From: an uncultured Bacteroidales bacterium
GTDB taxonomy: Bacteria; Bacteroidota; Bacteroidia; Bacteroidales; Paludibacteraceae
NCBI GenBank assembly: GCA_934716995.1
Contig: CAKUYO010000005.1
Location: forward strand, 1 to 64,000
Direction of reading: 5' to 3'
Length of the DNA: 64,000 nt
The notes under the pieces are model-generated. The model searched no databases and had not been told where the DNA came from. It saw nothing but the letters and a program-made list of their open reading frames with translations. The position numbers were made by a program, and so were the translations under genes. Shown here piece by piece: positions 34,200 to 42,908 of the stretch; the stretch's first letter is position 1, and each line of letters opens with the position of its first letter.

Positions 34200-34201
34200 A
34201 A

Positions 34202-36478
34202 ATGAAAAAAAACTACATGCTTTCTGTGTGCTGCCTTTCGGCGGCACTTGCGGTCAGCGGCGTGCGTGCGTACGCTGCAGATGACACGCTGACGGTTGTG
34301 ATGAACGATTTGCAGGACGTGCAAGTCGTAGCACAACGAGTTCAACAAACCACTACCAATCACGAGATTGTCTCTCATGAGACCCTTAATCGGGAGAACA
34401 CGGGGCAAAACCTGCCCTATCTGCTCTCCACGATACCGGCGTTGCAGGTAACGAGTGATGACGGATTGGGTGTGGGCTACACCTATTTCCGTGTGCGTGG
34501 TACCGACCATACGCGCATCAACATGACCGTCAACGATGTGCCGCTCAACGACCAGGAGAGCCAGACCGTTTTCTGGGTGAACATGACGGATATGGCAGCC
34601 TCTATGTCGAGCATTGACGTGCAGCGCGGTGTGGGTACGTCCACCAACGGCTCGGCTTCCTTTGGTGCAAGCCTGAATATGCAAACAGGAGACAATGACA
34701 CCGTGAGCCACTACACATTGAGTTTCAACGGCGGTATGTACAATACGTTCCGCGAGATGGCATCGGCACACGTGGTGCTGCCCAACAACTGGCGTGCCAA
34801 TGCGCGTTTCAGCAAGGTCAATTCCGACGGTTTCCTGTATCGTGCAAGTTCCGACCTCTATTCCTACTATGGCGATCTCGGCTGGTATGGCAAACAGACA
34901 CAGGTTATTGCTCGTTTCTTCGGCGGTAAGGAAAAGACCGGTATGGGTTGGGACGGCGTAACCAAAGATGTGGCATACGGGTTGAATGGTGCAGACCGCC
35001 GCTACAATCCCGCAGGCGAATATACCGACGACAACGGCGAAACCAAATACTATGACAACCAAACCGACAACTATGCGCAGCAGCACGCGCAGTTGTCTGT
35101 CAACCACCGCTTCAATCCGAATTGGAGTCTCAGTACTACGCTCCACTACACCCACGGTGGCGGTTACTATGAGCAGTATAAAAAGAAAAAGTTCTCTTAT
35201 TGGGGACTGAAAGACCGTCGTGATGAAGAGGGAAACAAGATCAAGGCGTTGGGGCTGTACCGCAAGTACCTTGACAATCACTTCTTCGGGGCTGTGATGT
35301 CGGCGAAATATGTTTCCGAACCGGTGGACGCACAGTTCGGTGTGGCTGCCAACGACTATATCGGAGCGCATTTCGGTACGCTCAACTATCTGCACGACTC
35401 TGTTTACGGAGGGCTCATTCCTGTTGATTACGAGTACTACCGCAACAACGCCAACAAAGTGGACGCCAACATCTATGGCAAAGCCAACTGGCGTGTCATC
35501 AACCGCGCACAAGAGACATTGAGTCTCTATGCCGACCTGCAATACCGCTATGTGCGCTATTCGCGCAATGGTATCAACGACGAGGATATGGAAGACCTTC
35601 CTTTGACGGTTAACTATCATTTCTTCAACCCCAAAGCCGGTCTTACCTACCAAAACCACGGACATTTGCTCTATGGCTCTTTTGCTGTCGCCAACCGCGA
35701 ACCCAGCCGCAACAACTACAAAGAGAACGTGATTTACGATGCCGAAACGGGTGAACTGACCGGTCTGCCCAGCCCCGAGCGTCTCTACGACTATGAGTTG
35801 GGTTACACCTACTCGCACCCGCGTTTCACTGTCGGTGCCAACCTCTATTTTATGGACTACGACAACCAACTGGTACTCACAGGGCGTATCAACGATGTGG
35901 GCGCACAATCCACCAAAAATGTGAAGGACTCCTACCGTATGGGTGCGGAGATTACTGCGGGAGTGAAGATTCTCGACTGGTTCCGTTGGGATGGTAACTT
36001 TGTCCTCTCGCGCAACAAGATTCTCAACTACACCGATGTCATTACCGAGTACGATGCAGACTACAACTGGGTAGGCGAAAAAGAAATTGAACTCAAAGAG
36101 ACCACCATCGCTTTCTCGCCGATGATTACCGCCATGTCGCTCTTTACATTTGATGTGGCAGGCTTCCTGGCAACCATCCAGACCAACGTAACGAGCAAGC
36201 AGTATCTTGACAATATGCAGAACGAGACGGCTGCCCTCAAGGCGTTCACCACTACCAATGTGAACCTTCAGTACCAACTGCCGATGAGCAAATGGTGTGG
36301 TAAAAATAATGTACCGCAAATCCGCCTGCTCTGCCAACTCAATAACATCTTCGATGCCAAGTATGCCAGCAATGGCGGTAGCGACTACTCCTACACCACC
36401 GACGGCACGGCTTGCTGGCCTTGGTACTATGCCCAGGCAGGCATCAACGTCCACGCAGGATTCGTAGTAAACTGGTAA
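34202..36478 (+). CDS. TonB-dependent receptor under TPP control, probable thiamine importer
   Basis: 758 residues. Signal peptide ending AYA; plug domain from about 45 (ENTGQNLPYLLSTIPALQVT, FRVRGTDHTRINMTVNDVPL, SSIDVQRGVGTSTNG) and a 22-strand barrel ending FVVNW. Receptors of this kind import large or scarce ligands with TonB energy. The TPP aptamer directly before the start points to thiamine or a derivative, as for the thiamine-regulated outer-membrane receptors described in Bacteroides. It ends at a terminator. Confidence 0.88.
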   Translation: MKKNYMLSVCCLSAALAVSGVRAYAADDTLTVVMNDLQDVQVVAQRVQQTTTNHEIVSHETLNRENTGQNLPYLLSTIPALQVTSDDGLGVGYTYFRVRGTDHTRINMTVNDVPLNDQESQTVFWVNMTDMAASMSSIDVQRGVGTSTNGSASFGASLNMQTGDNDTVSHYTLSFNGGMYNTFREMASAHVVLPNNWRANARFSKVNSDGFLYRASSDLYSYYGDLGWYGKQTQVIARFFGGKEKTGMGWDGVTKDVAYGLNGADRRYNPAGEYTDDNGETKYYDNQTDNYAQQHAQLSVNHRFNPNWSLSTTLHYTHGGGYYEQYKKKKFSYWGLKDRRDEEGNKIKALGLYRKYLDNHFFGAVMSAKYVSEPVDAQFGVAANDYIGAHFGTLNYLHDSVYGGLIPVDYEYYRNNANKVDANIYGKANWRVINRAQETLSLYADLQYRYVRYSRNGINDEDMEDLPLTVNYHFFNPKAGLTYQNHGHLLYGSFAVANREPSRNNYKENVIYDAETGELTGLPSPERLYDYELGYTYSHPRFTVGANLYFMDYDNQLVLTGRINDVGAQSTKNVKDSYRMGAEITAGVKILDWFRWDGNFVLSRNKILNYTDVITEYDADYNWVGEKEIELKETTIAFSPMITAMSLFTFDVAGFLATIQTNVTSKQYLDNMQNETAALKAFTTTNVNLQYQLPMSKWCGKNNVPQIRLLCQLNNIFDAKYASNGGSDYSYTTDGTACWPWYYAQAGINVHAGFVVNW

Positions 36479-36510
36479 TCTGTAGAGAAACCACAAATAA
36501 CTCTACTAAA

Positions 36511-36545
36511 GAGGGGCATCCGGTTAATTCGGGTGCCCCTCTTTC
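36511..36545 (+). terminator. Rho-independent terminator of the TonB receptor
   Basis: GAGGGGCA and TGCCCCTC with a CCG/CGG inner stem, then CTTTC. Confidence 0.85.
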
Positions 36546-36618
36546 AAATTGTAGCATATATTGTTATAGGATGCGCTTATGTTACGCTTAGGATAGAATG
36601 ATATAATCATTCAAACAC

Positions 36619-36651
36619 GGGTGGATGTCAGGTGGATGTCAGGTGGATAGG
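36619..36651. repeat. 11-bp direct repeat array, 3 units
   Basis: GGGTGGATGTC, AGGTGGATGTC, AGGTGGATAGG, ending just before the next minus-strand gene's stop at 36663. Confidence 0.9.
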
Positions 36652-36662
36652 CACCCTTGCCC

Positions 36663-37118
36663 CTACAATATCATCAGCAGTATCGGAACGGGTATCATAC
36701 CGTCCATGGTGGACAATATGTTGCCCGAGTAGGTCGAGTTTCCGTTGTAGATATGTTTTCCGTCGCAGGTATAGAGAATGTTGCCCGAGTAGGTCGAATT
36801 GCCTTTGTATATCTTGCTTCCGTCCCACGTGTACAGTATGTCGCCCGAGTACGTGGAGCGTCCTTTATATACCTTCTGCCCGTCCCATGTATAGAGTATA
36901 TAGCCCGAATAGGTCGAGTTCCCGCGATAGACATATTTGCCGTCCCATGTGAGCAATATGTTTCCCGAATAGGTCGAGTTCCCTTTGTATAGGTGTTTGC
37001 CGTCCCACGTATAGAGTATGTTGCCTGAGTAGGTCGAATTGCCTTTGTAAAAATAGGTTTGTGCCATAGCCAATGTGCTGAATAACAGCCATAACAGGGT
37101 TGGAAATATCTTTTTCAT
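36663..37118 (-). CDS. Secreted protein of tandem 20-residue repeats
   Basis: 151 residues. After a signal peptide ending AMAQ there are six copies of a 20-residue unit, consensus YKGNSTYSGNILYTWDGKHL. At the DNA level these are exact 60-bp units (36721-37080) with scattered substitutions. Each unit has two short strand-like stretches with YxG and WDG turns, so a solenoid or propeller is likely. The last copy changes TWDG to TMDG and the protein ends in a hydrophobic tail, PVPILLMIL. I do not recognise a function; similar KGxSTYxxxILYTxDG repeats occur in other Bacteroidota as far as I recall. Confidence 0.75.
   Translation of the reverse strand: MKKIFPTLLWLLFSTLAMAQTYFYKGNSTYSGNILYTWDGKHLYKGNSTYSGNILLTWDGKYVYRGNSTYSGYILYTWDGQKVYKGRSTYSGDILYTWDGSKIYKGNSTYSGNILYTCDGKHIYNGNSTYSGNILSTMDGMIPVPILLMIL
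36721..37080. repeat. 60-bp tandem repeat, 6 units
   Basis: In-phase coding repeat starting TTGCCCGAGTAGGTCGA on the strand shown, six units without gaps. Confidence 0.95.
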
Positions 37119-37144
37119 AATAATTCTTGAGTCGCTAACTATAA

Positions 37145-37176
37145 AGCACGGCTGCCTAACCTGTCAGACAGCCGTG
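37145..37176 (-). terminator. Hairpin downstream of malQ
   Basis: GCACGGCTG and CAGCCGTGC around a loop; a short TTTATAG follows on the minus strand. Confidence 0.6.
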
Positions 37177-37224
37177 CGGTTCTATTTCTTTTATTTCTCT
37201 TGCCGCAAAGCGGCATAGGAGAAC

Positions 37225-39828
37225 CTATCGTACGGCGGTCAGCCTGCGCACGTGTGCATTGTATTCGTCCTTTCGGAGCAGTTCCTCAAGGGTGATATGC
37301 ATACGGTAGTTCCAGAAGTGGTGCGGGTCGGCAGGTACGTTGATACGGTCGGCGTGCTGATCCTTTATGCGTATCTGTCCGTCAATGGCGAGCCAGTCCT
37401 GCAGCGGCAGAATCACCCACATGGCGGGGCTGTACATATGCTGGTTGATGATAAACTCGGCTATCTCGGGTGTCATCTCCTGCGGTGCTTCGCCTTGCCA
37501 GCCCATCTGCTCGTTGTAGAAACGTTGCGTTACGGCGCGGTTTTCCTCCCACCATGCCCGCAGCGGGTTCATATCGTGTGTGCCTGTGGTGCATACGCTC
37601 AGATACGGCGCATTGGCTGGGTGCGCAAATGCCACATTGGGGTCTTTGGGCATACGCTGTATCTCAAGGCTCAGTATCTGCAGGCGGTGCATCACGTCGG
37701 GTACGCAGGCGGGTACCATACCCAAGTCTTCGCCGCAGCAGAGCATATGTGTGGCGTTGATGAGCGTCGGCAGTTTGCGCATTGCGCTCTCGCGCCAGAA
37801 ATCGGTGTGGCGGTGGAAGAAATAGTCGTTGTATATCCGCATCAGCACCTGCTTCTGGTCGTCGTACAGTTCGTTGAACGAGTGCGACTGATAGATCGAG
37901 ATACGCGGGTGGAGCATCTCCGGACTGCGCTGGTCGCGCACAAAGAGCACCTCGCAATGCAGGTAGATCAGCCCGTTGCTGAGGTTCTTCGCCTGCTCCT
38001 GCGTCAGCCCGGCGGCTTGCAGTTTCGTCTCGTCTGCCAACAGCGCATCGAAATAGTCCTGTATCTTTACCTGTGTGTCAAACTCGTCCTTGAAGTAGTA
38101 GATATACCCGTCGTTGGTATTCAGGAAATGCTGTTTGGCGTACTCGGTATCGTAGCCGAAGACCTCGCCGAGGAAATTCGCACGGATATACGGCTTCGTC
38201 ATACGGTCGATGTCGAGGCATACGCCCATATTCCACAGGTCTTGTGTGCTGTACGGCAGGGCAGGGCAGAAATGTCCGCACAGCCCCCACACATCGGTCT
38301 TGCGCATCTGCCAGATACGGAAAAATCCGAGGATATGGTCGATACGGTATGCGTCGAAATAGTCCTGCATCTTCTGGAAACGCTTGCGCCACCATAGGAA
38401 GCCGTCCTTCGCCATCTCGTCCCAGTTGTAGGTCGGGAACCCCCAGTTCTGTCCGCTGATCGAGAAGTCATCGGGTGGTGCCCCCGCCGAAGCGTCGAGG
38501 TTGAACAGTTGCGGGTCGGTGCAGGCGTCCACCGAGTCGGGCGAGATTCCGATTGGTATGTCCCCTTTCATCGCCACGCCTATCGAGTGGGCGTATGCTA
38601 CGGCGTCCGCCAACTGCTTGTCGGCGTGGAACTGCAAATAGCAATAGAAGTCTTTCGGCTGCTTGTCGCGCTTCGAGAGAAATGCCGAGTATGGTTCCAG
38701 CCATTCGCGGTTCTTTTGGTAGAAAGCCTTGTATTCTTCGCTGCTGAACAATGCCTCTTTGTCGGCTTTGTAGAGCAACTTGAAGTACTTCATCTTCTCG
38801 TCATACACGCACTGGTAATCGGCAATCGCTTTTTTGTTGAACTCCTCTTTGGTCGCAAGGTATTTCTTTTTTTGTGCGGGTGTCAGACGCCCCATTTTCT
38901 CTATGTTGATATAGATCGGGTGCAATGCAAACACACTTACGGCGTTGTACGGATACGAGTCGCGGTTGGTGTGCGTCAGCGTAGTGTCGTTGATAGGCAG
39001 GGTCTGTATCATCTTTTGCCCCGTCTTGGCTGCCCAGTCCGCCATTTTTTTCAGGTCTTGGAACTCGCCGATACCGAAACCGTCCTCCGTGCGCAGCGAG
39101 AAAACGGGTATCGCCACACCCGCCCCCTTGAAACGCGGCTGCGTGCGGCGGAACGACCGGTCGTTCTGCTGGATGGTCAAGCCTTTTTGCAAACCCCATA
39201 TCTTGCGGTTCTCGCCCCATTCCATATCCACTACATTGCCCGAATGGAGGTCATAGATTACGTATTTGTATTCGATGATTTGGTCGCCCGCTACTTCGAT
39301 GTCGGCACGCCACAGCGGAAACTCCGCATCGTTCATCACTACTTTCCGGTCGTTGTCCCAGTTGCCCAATTCGGGTACGTTGCCTACTATCGCCACGCCC
39401 TGTGCCGGCTCTATCTGCGGCAGGTCTATCGAGAAGCGCACATTGCCTTTCGGCGCTTTGGCGCGCATCGGCTTCTGGCGGCGGAAAAGGGATTTTACGA
39501 ACGCCGTTGTATAGAACGATTTTTCGTAGTCTTCCGCCTGCCATGCGTCGCGTACCACAAGGTGTTTGTCCGTGTTGCGCAGCGTCAGCGTGCGCGGGTC
39601 GCCTGCCTCATAGATATAGCCGCCGTCCTGCAGACGGATGGCGTATTTGTAGCAGATCTCGCCTGCAAAATCCGAGACGGGTAGGGTAGCCGACCAGAAA
39701 TCCTGCCCTTGGCAGGAGAGCAACAGCGGTTTTTCGGGCGTCCAGCCGAGGATGGAGGGTTTGGTCTCAATCACACAGAGTGTCTGTCCGTATTCCGCGC
39801 GATAATTGATTTGAAAAGTAAGAGTCAT
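37225..39828 (-). CDS. malQ: 4-alpha-glucanotransferase, GH77, DPE2-like with two CBM20
   Basis: 867 residues. Two N-terminal starch-binding CBM20 domains (about 1-95 and 125-225) precede the GH77 barrel. Recognisable parts are VFSLRTEDGFGIGEFQDL, RIDHILGFFRIW (nucleophile Asp), GEDLGMVPACV (acid/base Glu) and TGTHDMNPLR. This is the DPE2-type architecture, which moves glucose from maltose to glycans. There is no signal peptide, so it works in the cytoplasm on imported malto-oligosaccharides. The secreted GH13 enzyme at 61255 may supply them. Confidence 0.94.
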   Translation of the reverse strand: MTLTFQINYRAEYGQTLCVIETKPSILGWTPEKPLLLSCQGQDFWSATLPVSDFAGEICYKYAIRLQDGGYIYEAGDPRTLTLRNTDKHLVVRDAWQAEDYEKSFYTTAFVKSLFRRQKPMRAKAPKGNVRFSIDLPQIEPAQGVAIVGNVPELGNWDNDRKVVMNDAEFPLWRADIEVAGDQIIEYKYVIYDLHSGNVVDMEWGENRKIWGLQKGLTIQQNDRSFRRTQPRFKGAGVAIPVFSLRTEDGFGIGEFQDLKKMADWAAKTGQKMIQTLPINDTTLTHTNRDSYPYNAVSVFALHPIYINIEKMGRLTPAQKKKYLATKEEFNKKAIADYQCVYDEKMKYFKLLYKADKEALFSSEEYKAFYQKNREWLEPYSAFLSKRDKQPKDFYCYLQFHADKQLADAVAYAHSIGVAMKGDIPIGISPDSVDACTDPQLFNLDASAGAPPDDFSISGQNWGFPTYNWDEMAKDGFLWWRKRFQKMQDYFDAYRIDHILGFFRIWQMRKTDVWGLCGHFCPALPYSTQDLWNMGVCLDIDRMTKPYIRANFLGEVFGYDTEYAKQHFLNTNDGYIYYFKDEFDTQVKIQDYFDALLADETKLQAAGLTQEQAKNLSNGLIYLHCEVLFVRDQRSPEMLHPRISIYQSHSFNELYDDQKQVLMRIYNDYFFHRHTDFWRESAMRKLPTLINATHMLCCGEDLGMVPACVPDVMHRLQILSLEIQRMPKDPNVAFAHPANAPYLSVCTTGTHDMNPLRAWWEENRAVTQRFYNEQMGWQGEAPQEMTPEIAEFIINQHMYSPAMWVILPLQDWLAIDGQIRIKDQHADRINVPADPHHFWNYRMHITLEELLRKDEYNAHVRRLTAVR

Positions 39829-39911
39829 GGTATATATGTTTTTGTGTTATGCAATCGTTATTAAATGTGTTATAGGGTAGATAATGGATTTTGCCTGTCC
39901 CTAAACCGCCA

Positions 39912-39943
39912 CAAAGTTACAACATTTCCCACACATACGCAAG
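39912..39943 (-). promoter_or_regulatory. Promoter of malQ
   Basis: Minus strand TAACTTTG (39912-39919) with CTTG 20 bases upstream (39940-39943). Confidence 0.65.
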
Positions 39944-40049
39944 CCCCGCGCAAAAATGCACTATGGAGAAGCCTTTTCTGTGCCGCAAAATGATTTTTAT
40001 CGGCTATTCCATTTCCCCTGCTATCTATATTTGCCTTCTTTGCAAGGAT

Positions 40050-40143
40050 ATATTCTCCCTGAATATGCAGGATACGCAATTCTTATGCCTCATAATACCA
40101 ATTACGGCAACGAGACGGCAACGAGATAGGCTTTTTTGCGGTG
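40050..40143. repeat. CATAATACC-type dispersed element with two 11-bp units
   Basis: Parallels 22608-22690. The 11-bp pair CGGCAACGAGA occupies 40105-40126 and is exact. Confidence 0.85.
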
Positions 40144-40460
40144 CTTTTATACACTTTATGCACTATATCTGTTGCATAAAATGTATAGATGTTGTTTTGA
40201 TGCAGTTGTCCTCTCTACTGATAGTAACACAAAGGTGCGTTTTTTCTTGGCATAGAATTTGTAGTGTAATCCGCTTGGTGCCGACTTCCTCTACCGTAGA
40301 GTTGAGCCTCAAAAGTCAAGAGATAGTTCCTCTTTCCTAATAGAGATGTGTATATATGGGCATTGTGCGAAAATGACCCCGCCTGAATAGTGGTCGTCAA
40401 CTTGTGCAATGATGGGGGTGTGCCTGTAGGTCTCCCCCGTTGCGTATAGCATTTGTTTTT

Positions 40461-41843
40461 ATGTGGTTAATCAACAAATTCAAGGAGTATCTTCCTTACT
40501 ACAAGCGTAATCTCAAGGTAGCCGTTCCCGTGATGTTCACCCAAATAGGCGGAGCATTGGTCGGATTGTTTGATACGATGATGGTGGGGCATTATGCCAC
40601 CGTTGATCTGGCGGCGGTCAGTTTCTCCAACGCCATCTTTTTTACCATTATGGTCTTTGCTTCGGGTGCCTTGATGGGTATCACACCGCTTATCGGTTTG
40701 CAGGACGGTGAACTCTCGCAGCACCCCGGCAAAGAGGCTGCTATCCGCACAAAGATGGCATCGCTCCTGCAAAACGGACTCTATTTCACTTTGATCATCA
40801 GCCTCATTACCACCGCCCTGCTGGCTTTGTGTATCCCGTTTCTCGACCGTTTCGGGCAAGACCCCGAGGTAATAGAGGTGGCACGCCCCTACTATATCCT
40901 TATTGTTATTTCGCTCTTCCCCTATCTGCTGTTTTGCCTGCAAAAGCAGTTCCTTGAGGGATTGGGCAACACTGTTGTGGCAATGGTTATTGTGCTGACT
41001 ATGAACGCTCTCAATGTGCTGCTCAACTGGGTCTTCATCTACGGGCATTGGGGGGCGCCCGCTATGGGAGCGATCGGCGCAGGTATTGCCACGCTTGTCT
41101 CGCGCATAGGTATGCCTGTGTGCCTGTTTGTGGCGATTATGCTGCATCGCAACTGGCGCGGGTATATCCGTCTTTTTTCCCGCCGCCTTTCCTCGTGGCG
41201 CGAGGTGCGCCATATCGCCCGTATAGGTTTCCCTATCGGCGGACAGACCTTCTTTGAGACCGTTACATTCACCCTCGCCGTAGTGGCTATCGGCTGGATC
41301 AGCAAAGAGGCGGTGGCTGCCCACCAGATTGCTTCGCAGATATCCAATCTTACTTTTATGCTGGCGGTCGGTATCGGTGCGGGTACCACTATCCGTGTCT
41401 CCCACCAGTTGGGTAAGGGCGACCTCCCCGCCGTGCGTATGGCGAGTACCGCCAGTATCCATTTGGTTATCCTGATGAATACCATCGGTGCCGCCCTGAT
41501 GATCGGGTTGCGCCACTATATCCCGTACCTGTTCACCGAAGACAGGGAGGTTATCACTATTGCGTCGCAACTGCTCATTTTTGCGGGTTTGTACCAGTAT
41601 TCCGACGGTCTGCAGGCGGTCGGTGCCGCTATGTTGCGCGGTATCACTGATGTCAAAGTACCTATGGTGATAGCCTTTGTTTCGTATATCATTGTCGGTT
41701 TGACGGTCGGCTATGTCTGTGCTTTCCCGCTCGGTATGGGTGCGGCAGGTATATGGATCGGTTTTATCGTCGGTCTCACTTTTGCCGCTGTCCTCTTCCA
41801 TACCCGCTTCAACCGCCTCTACAGACGTATGCATCATTCTTGA
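40461..41843 (+). CDS. MATE-family efflux transporter
   Basis: 460 residues, twelve membrane helices in two similar halves. PVMFTQIGGALVGLFDTMMVGHY at the start of helix 1-2 and the second-half GIGAGTTIRVSHQLG are typical. It exports drugs or metabolites in exchange for sodium or protons; substrate unknown. Start ATG 40461. The gap to the next gene (41844-41877) is a heptamer array. Confidence 0.9.
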   Translation: MWLINKFKEYLPYYKRNLKVAVPVMFTQIGGALVGLFDTMMVGHYATVDLAAVSFSNAIFFTIMVFASGALMGITPLIGLQDGELSQHPGKEAAIRTKMASLLQNGLYFTLIISLITTALLALCIPFLDRFGQDPEVIEVARPYYILIVISLFPYLLFCLQKQFLEGLGNTVVAMVIVLTMNALNVLLNWVFIYGHWGAPAMGAIGAGIATLVSRIGMPVCLFVAIMLHRNWRGYIRLFSRRLSSWREVRHIARIGFPIGGQTFFETVTFTLAVVAIGWISKEAVAAHQIASQISNLTFMLAVGIGAGTTIRVSHQLGKGDLPAVRMASTASIHLVILMNTIGAALMIGLRHYIPYLFTEDREVITIASQLLIFAGLYQYSDGLQAVGAAMLRGITDVKVPMVIAFVSYIIVGLTVGYVCAFPLGMGAAGIWIGFIVGLTFAAVLFHTRFNRLYRRMHHS

Positions 41844-41877
41844 TTCTTGATTCTTTGTTCATTGTCCATTGTCCACT
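41840..41877. repeat. Heptamer array in the MATE-BASS gap
   Basis: TTGATTC, TTGATTC, TTTGTTC, ATTGTCC, ATTGTCC: period 7, ending at the next ATG. Confidence 0.8.
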
Positions 41878-42903
41878 ATGAAGTCTTTTCTCGATCATAA
41901 TGCCCTTTGGCTCTCTATGTTGCTTGGTGTGATAGGCTATCCGCTGTTCCGACACCTGACACCGCTGTTGCCGCCTATGATCTTTCTGATGTTGTTTTTT
42001 ACATTTTGTAAGATCAATCCGCTCGATTTGCGTCTCCGTCGTTGGCATGGGGTGGTATTGGCTACGCAACTCGTTCTGTCCGTGGGGATATACTATGCTA
42101 TACTATATATATGTAGTGCCTTGCACACCGATCCTATACAGGCATCTATTGTGGCGCAGGGACTGATGATGTGTGTCATTATGCCTACCGCTACCGCCGC
42201 ACCGATTATCGCGGGTAAGTTGGGCGGCTCTATCCAGAACCTCACTTCCTTCACGCTCCTGAGCAATTTTGCCACAGCGGTTGTAGTGCCTGCTTTCTTT
42301 CCTGTAGTGAACCCCGAAGCGGGTATGACTTTCTGGGCGGCTTCGTGGCTCATCCTCCGCCGCGTAGCCCCGCTGTTGCTCGGTCCGTTCTTTGCCGCTT
42401 GGCTGTTGCGCGCGGGCTACAACGCCTGTCAGTGCCGTCGCGGCTCGGACAAGACTTTTGCGCTTTCGCATGCGTGGTCGTCTATGCCGTTCTATCTCTG
42501 GGCGGGCACGCTCATTATCCTGATGGCGGATATCACCCATACGCTCACGACGCAGCACTACGACTACCTGACGGTGCTGTGGCTGTGTATCGGTTCCCTG
42601 TTGGCTTGTCTGCTGCAGTTCTGGCTCGGCAAACGGATCGGCTTCCGTTTCCCCGCTGCCACTATCGGCGAGGAGAACCACGACGAAGAGATCAATCCCG
42701 ATGCCACGCCGCACGATATGCCGTCTGTCAGCCGTGTTACGGCGGGGCAGGCTTTCGGGCAGAAGAATACTACGCTCGGCGTCTGGATGGCGCAGGCATA
42801 TCTCAATCCGCTGTCGGCTGTCGGCCCCGCGGCATATATCGTCTGGCAAAATATATTCAATAGTCTGCAACTGGTTTATACGGGCAAAAAGAAACACAAA
42901 TAA
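41878..42903 (+). CDS. BASS-type (bile acid:sodium symporter-like) transporter
   Basis: 341 residues with nine or ten helices. MMCVIMPTATAAPIIAGKLGG and the C-terminal GQKNTTLGVWMAQAYLNPLS correspond to the crossover motifs of the BASS superfamily. The substrate is not known; members carry organic anions such as bile acids, pantoate or pyruvate. A soluble loop with an acidic HDEEINPD stretch precedes the last helix. Six bases before the pectate lyase gene. Confidence 0.72.
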   Translation: MKSFLDHNALWLSMLLGVIGYPLFRHLTPLLPPMIFLMLFFTFCKINPLDLRLRRWHGVVLATQLVLSVGIYYAILYICSALHTDPIQASIVAQGLMMCVIMPTATAAPIIAGKLGGSIQNLTSFTLLSNFATAVVVPAFFPVVNPEAGMTFWAASWLILRRVAPLLLGPFFAAWLLRAGYNACQCRRGSDKTFALSHAWSSMPFYLWAGTLIILMADITHTLTTQHYDYLTVLWLCIGSLLACLLQFWLGKRIGFRFPAATIGEENHDEEINPDATPHDMPSVSRVTAGQAFGQKNTTLGVWMAQAYLNPLSAVGPAAYIVWQNIFNSLQLVYTGKKKHK

Positions 42904-42908
42904 ATACT

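Larger units (their letters stand above)
39829..40460. other. Intergenic region between malQ and the MATE gene
   Basis: No convincing gene. Holds the malQ promoter (39912-39943, minus) and a CATAATACC-type element with an 11-bp pair (40050-40143). The remaining about 300 bp up to 40460 shows only a GGGGG/CCCCC hairpin (about 40411-40438). Confidence 0.6.

Noticed and set aside
34160..36496. Very long open frame (778 codons) on the minus strand opposite the TonB receptor
   Set aside because: It is an antisense shadow caused by codon bias of the receptor; no known domains, and it would overlap the TPP riboswitch.
39891..40340. 149-codon plus-strand frame between malQ and the MATE gene
   Set aside because: It covers the malQ promoter and a dispersed repeat element and has no domain or coding character.
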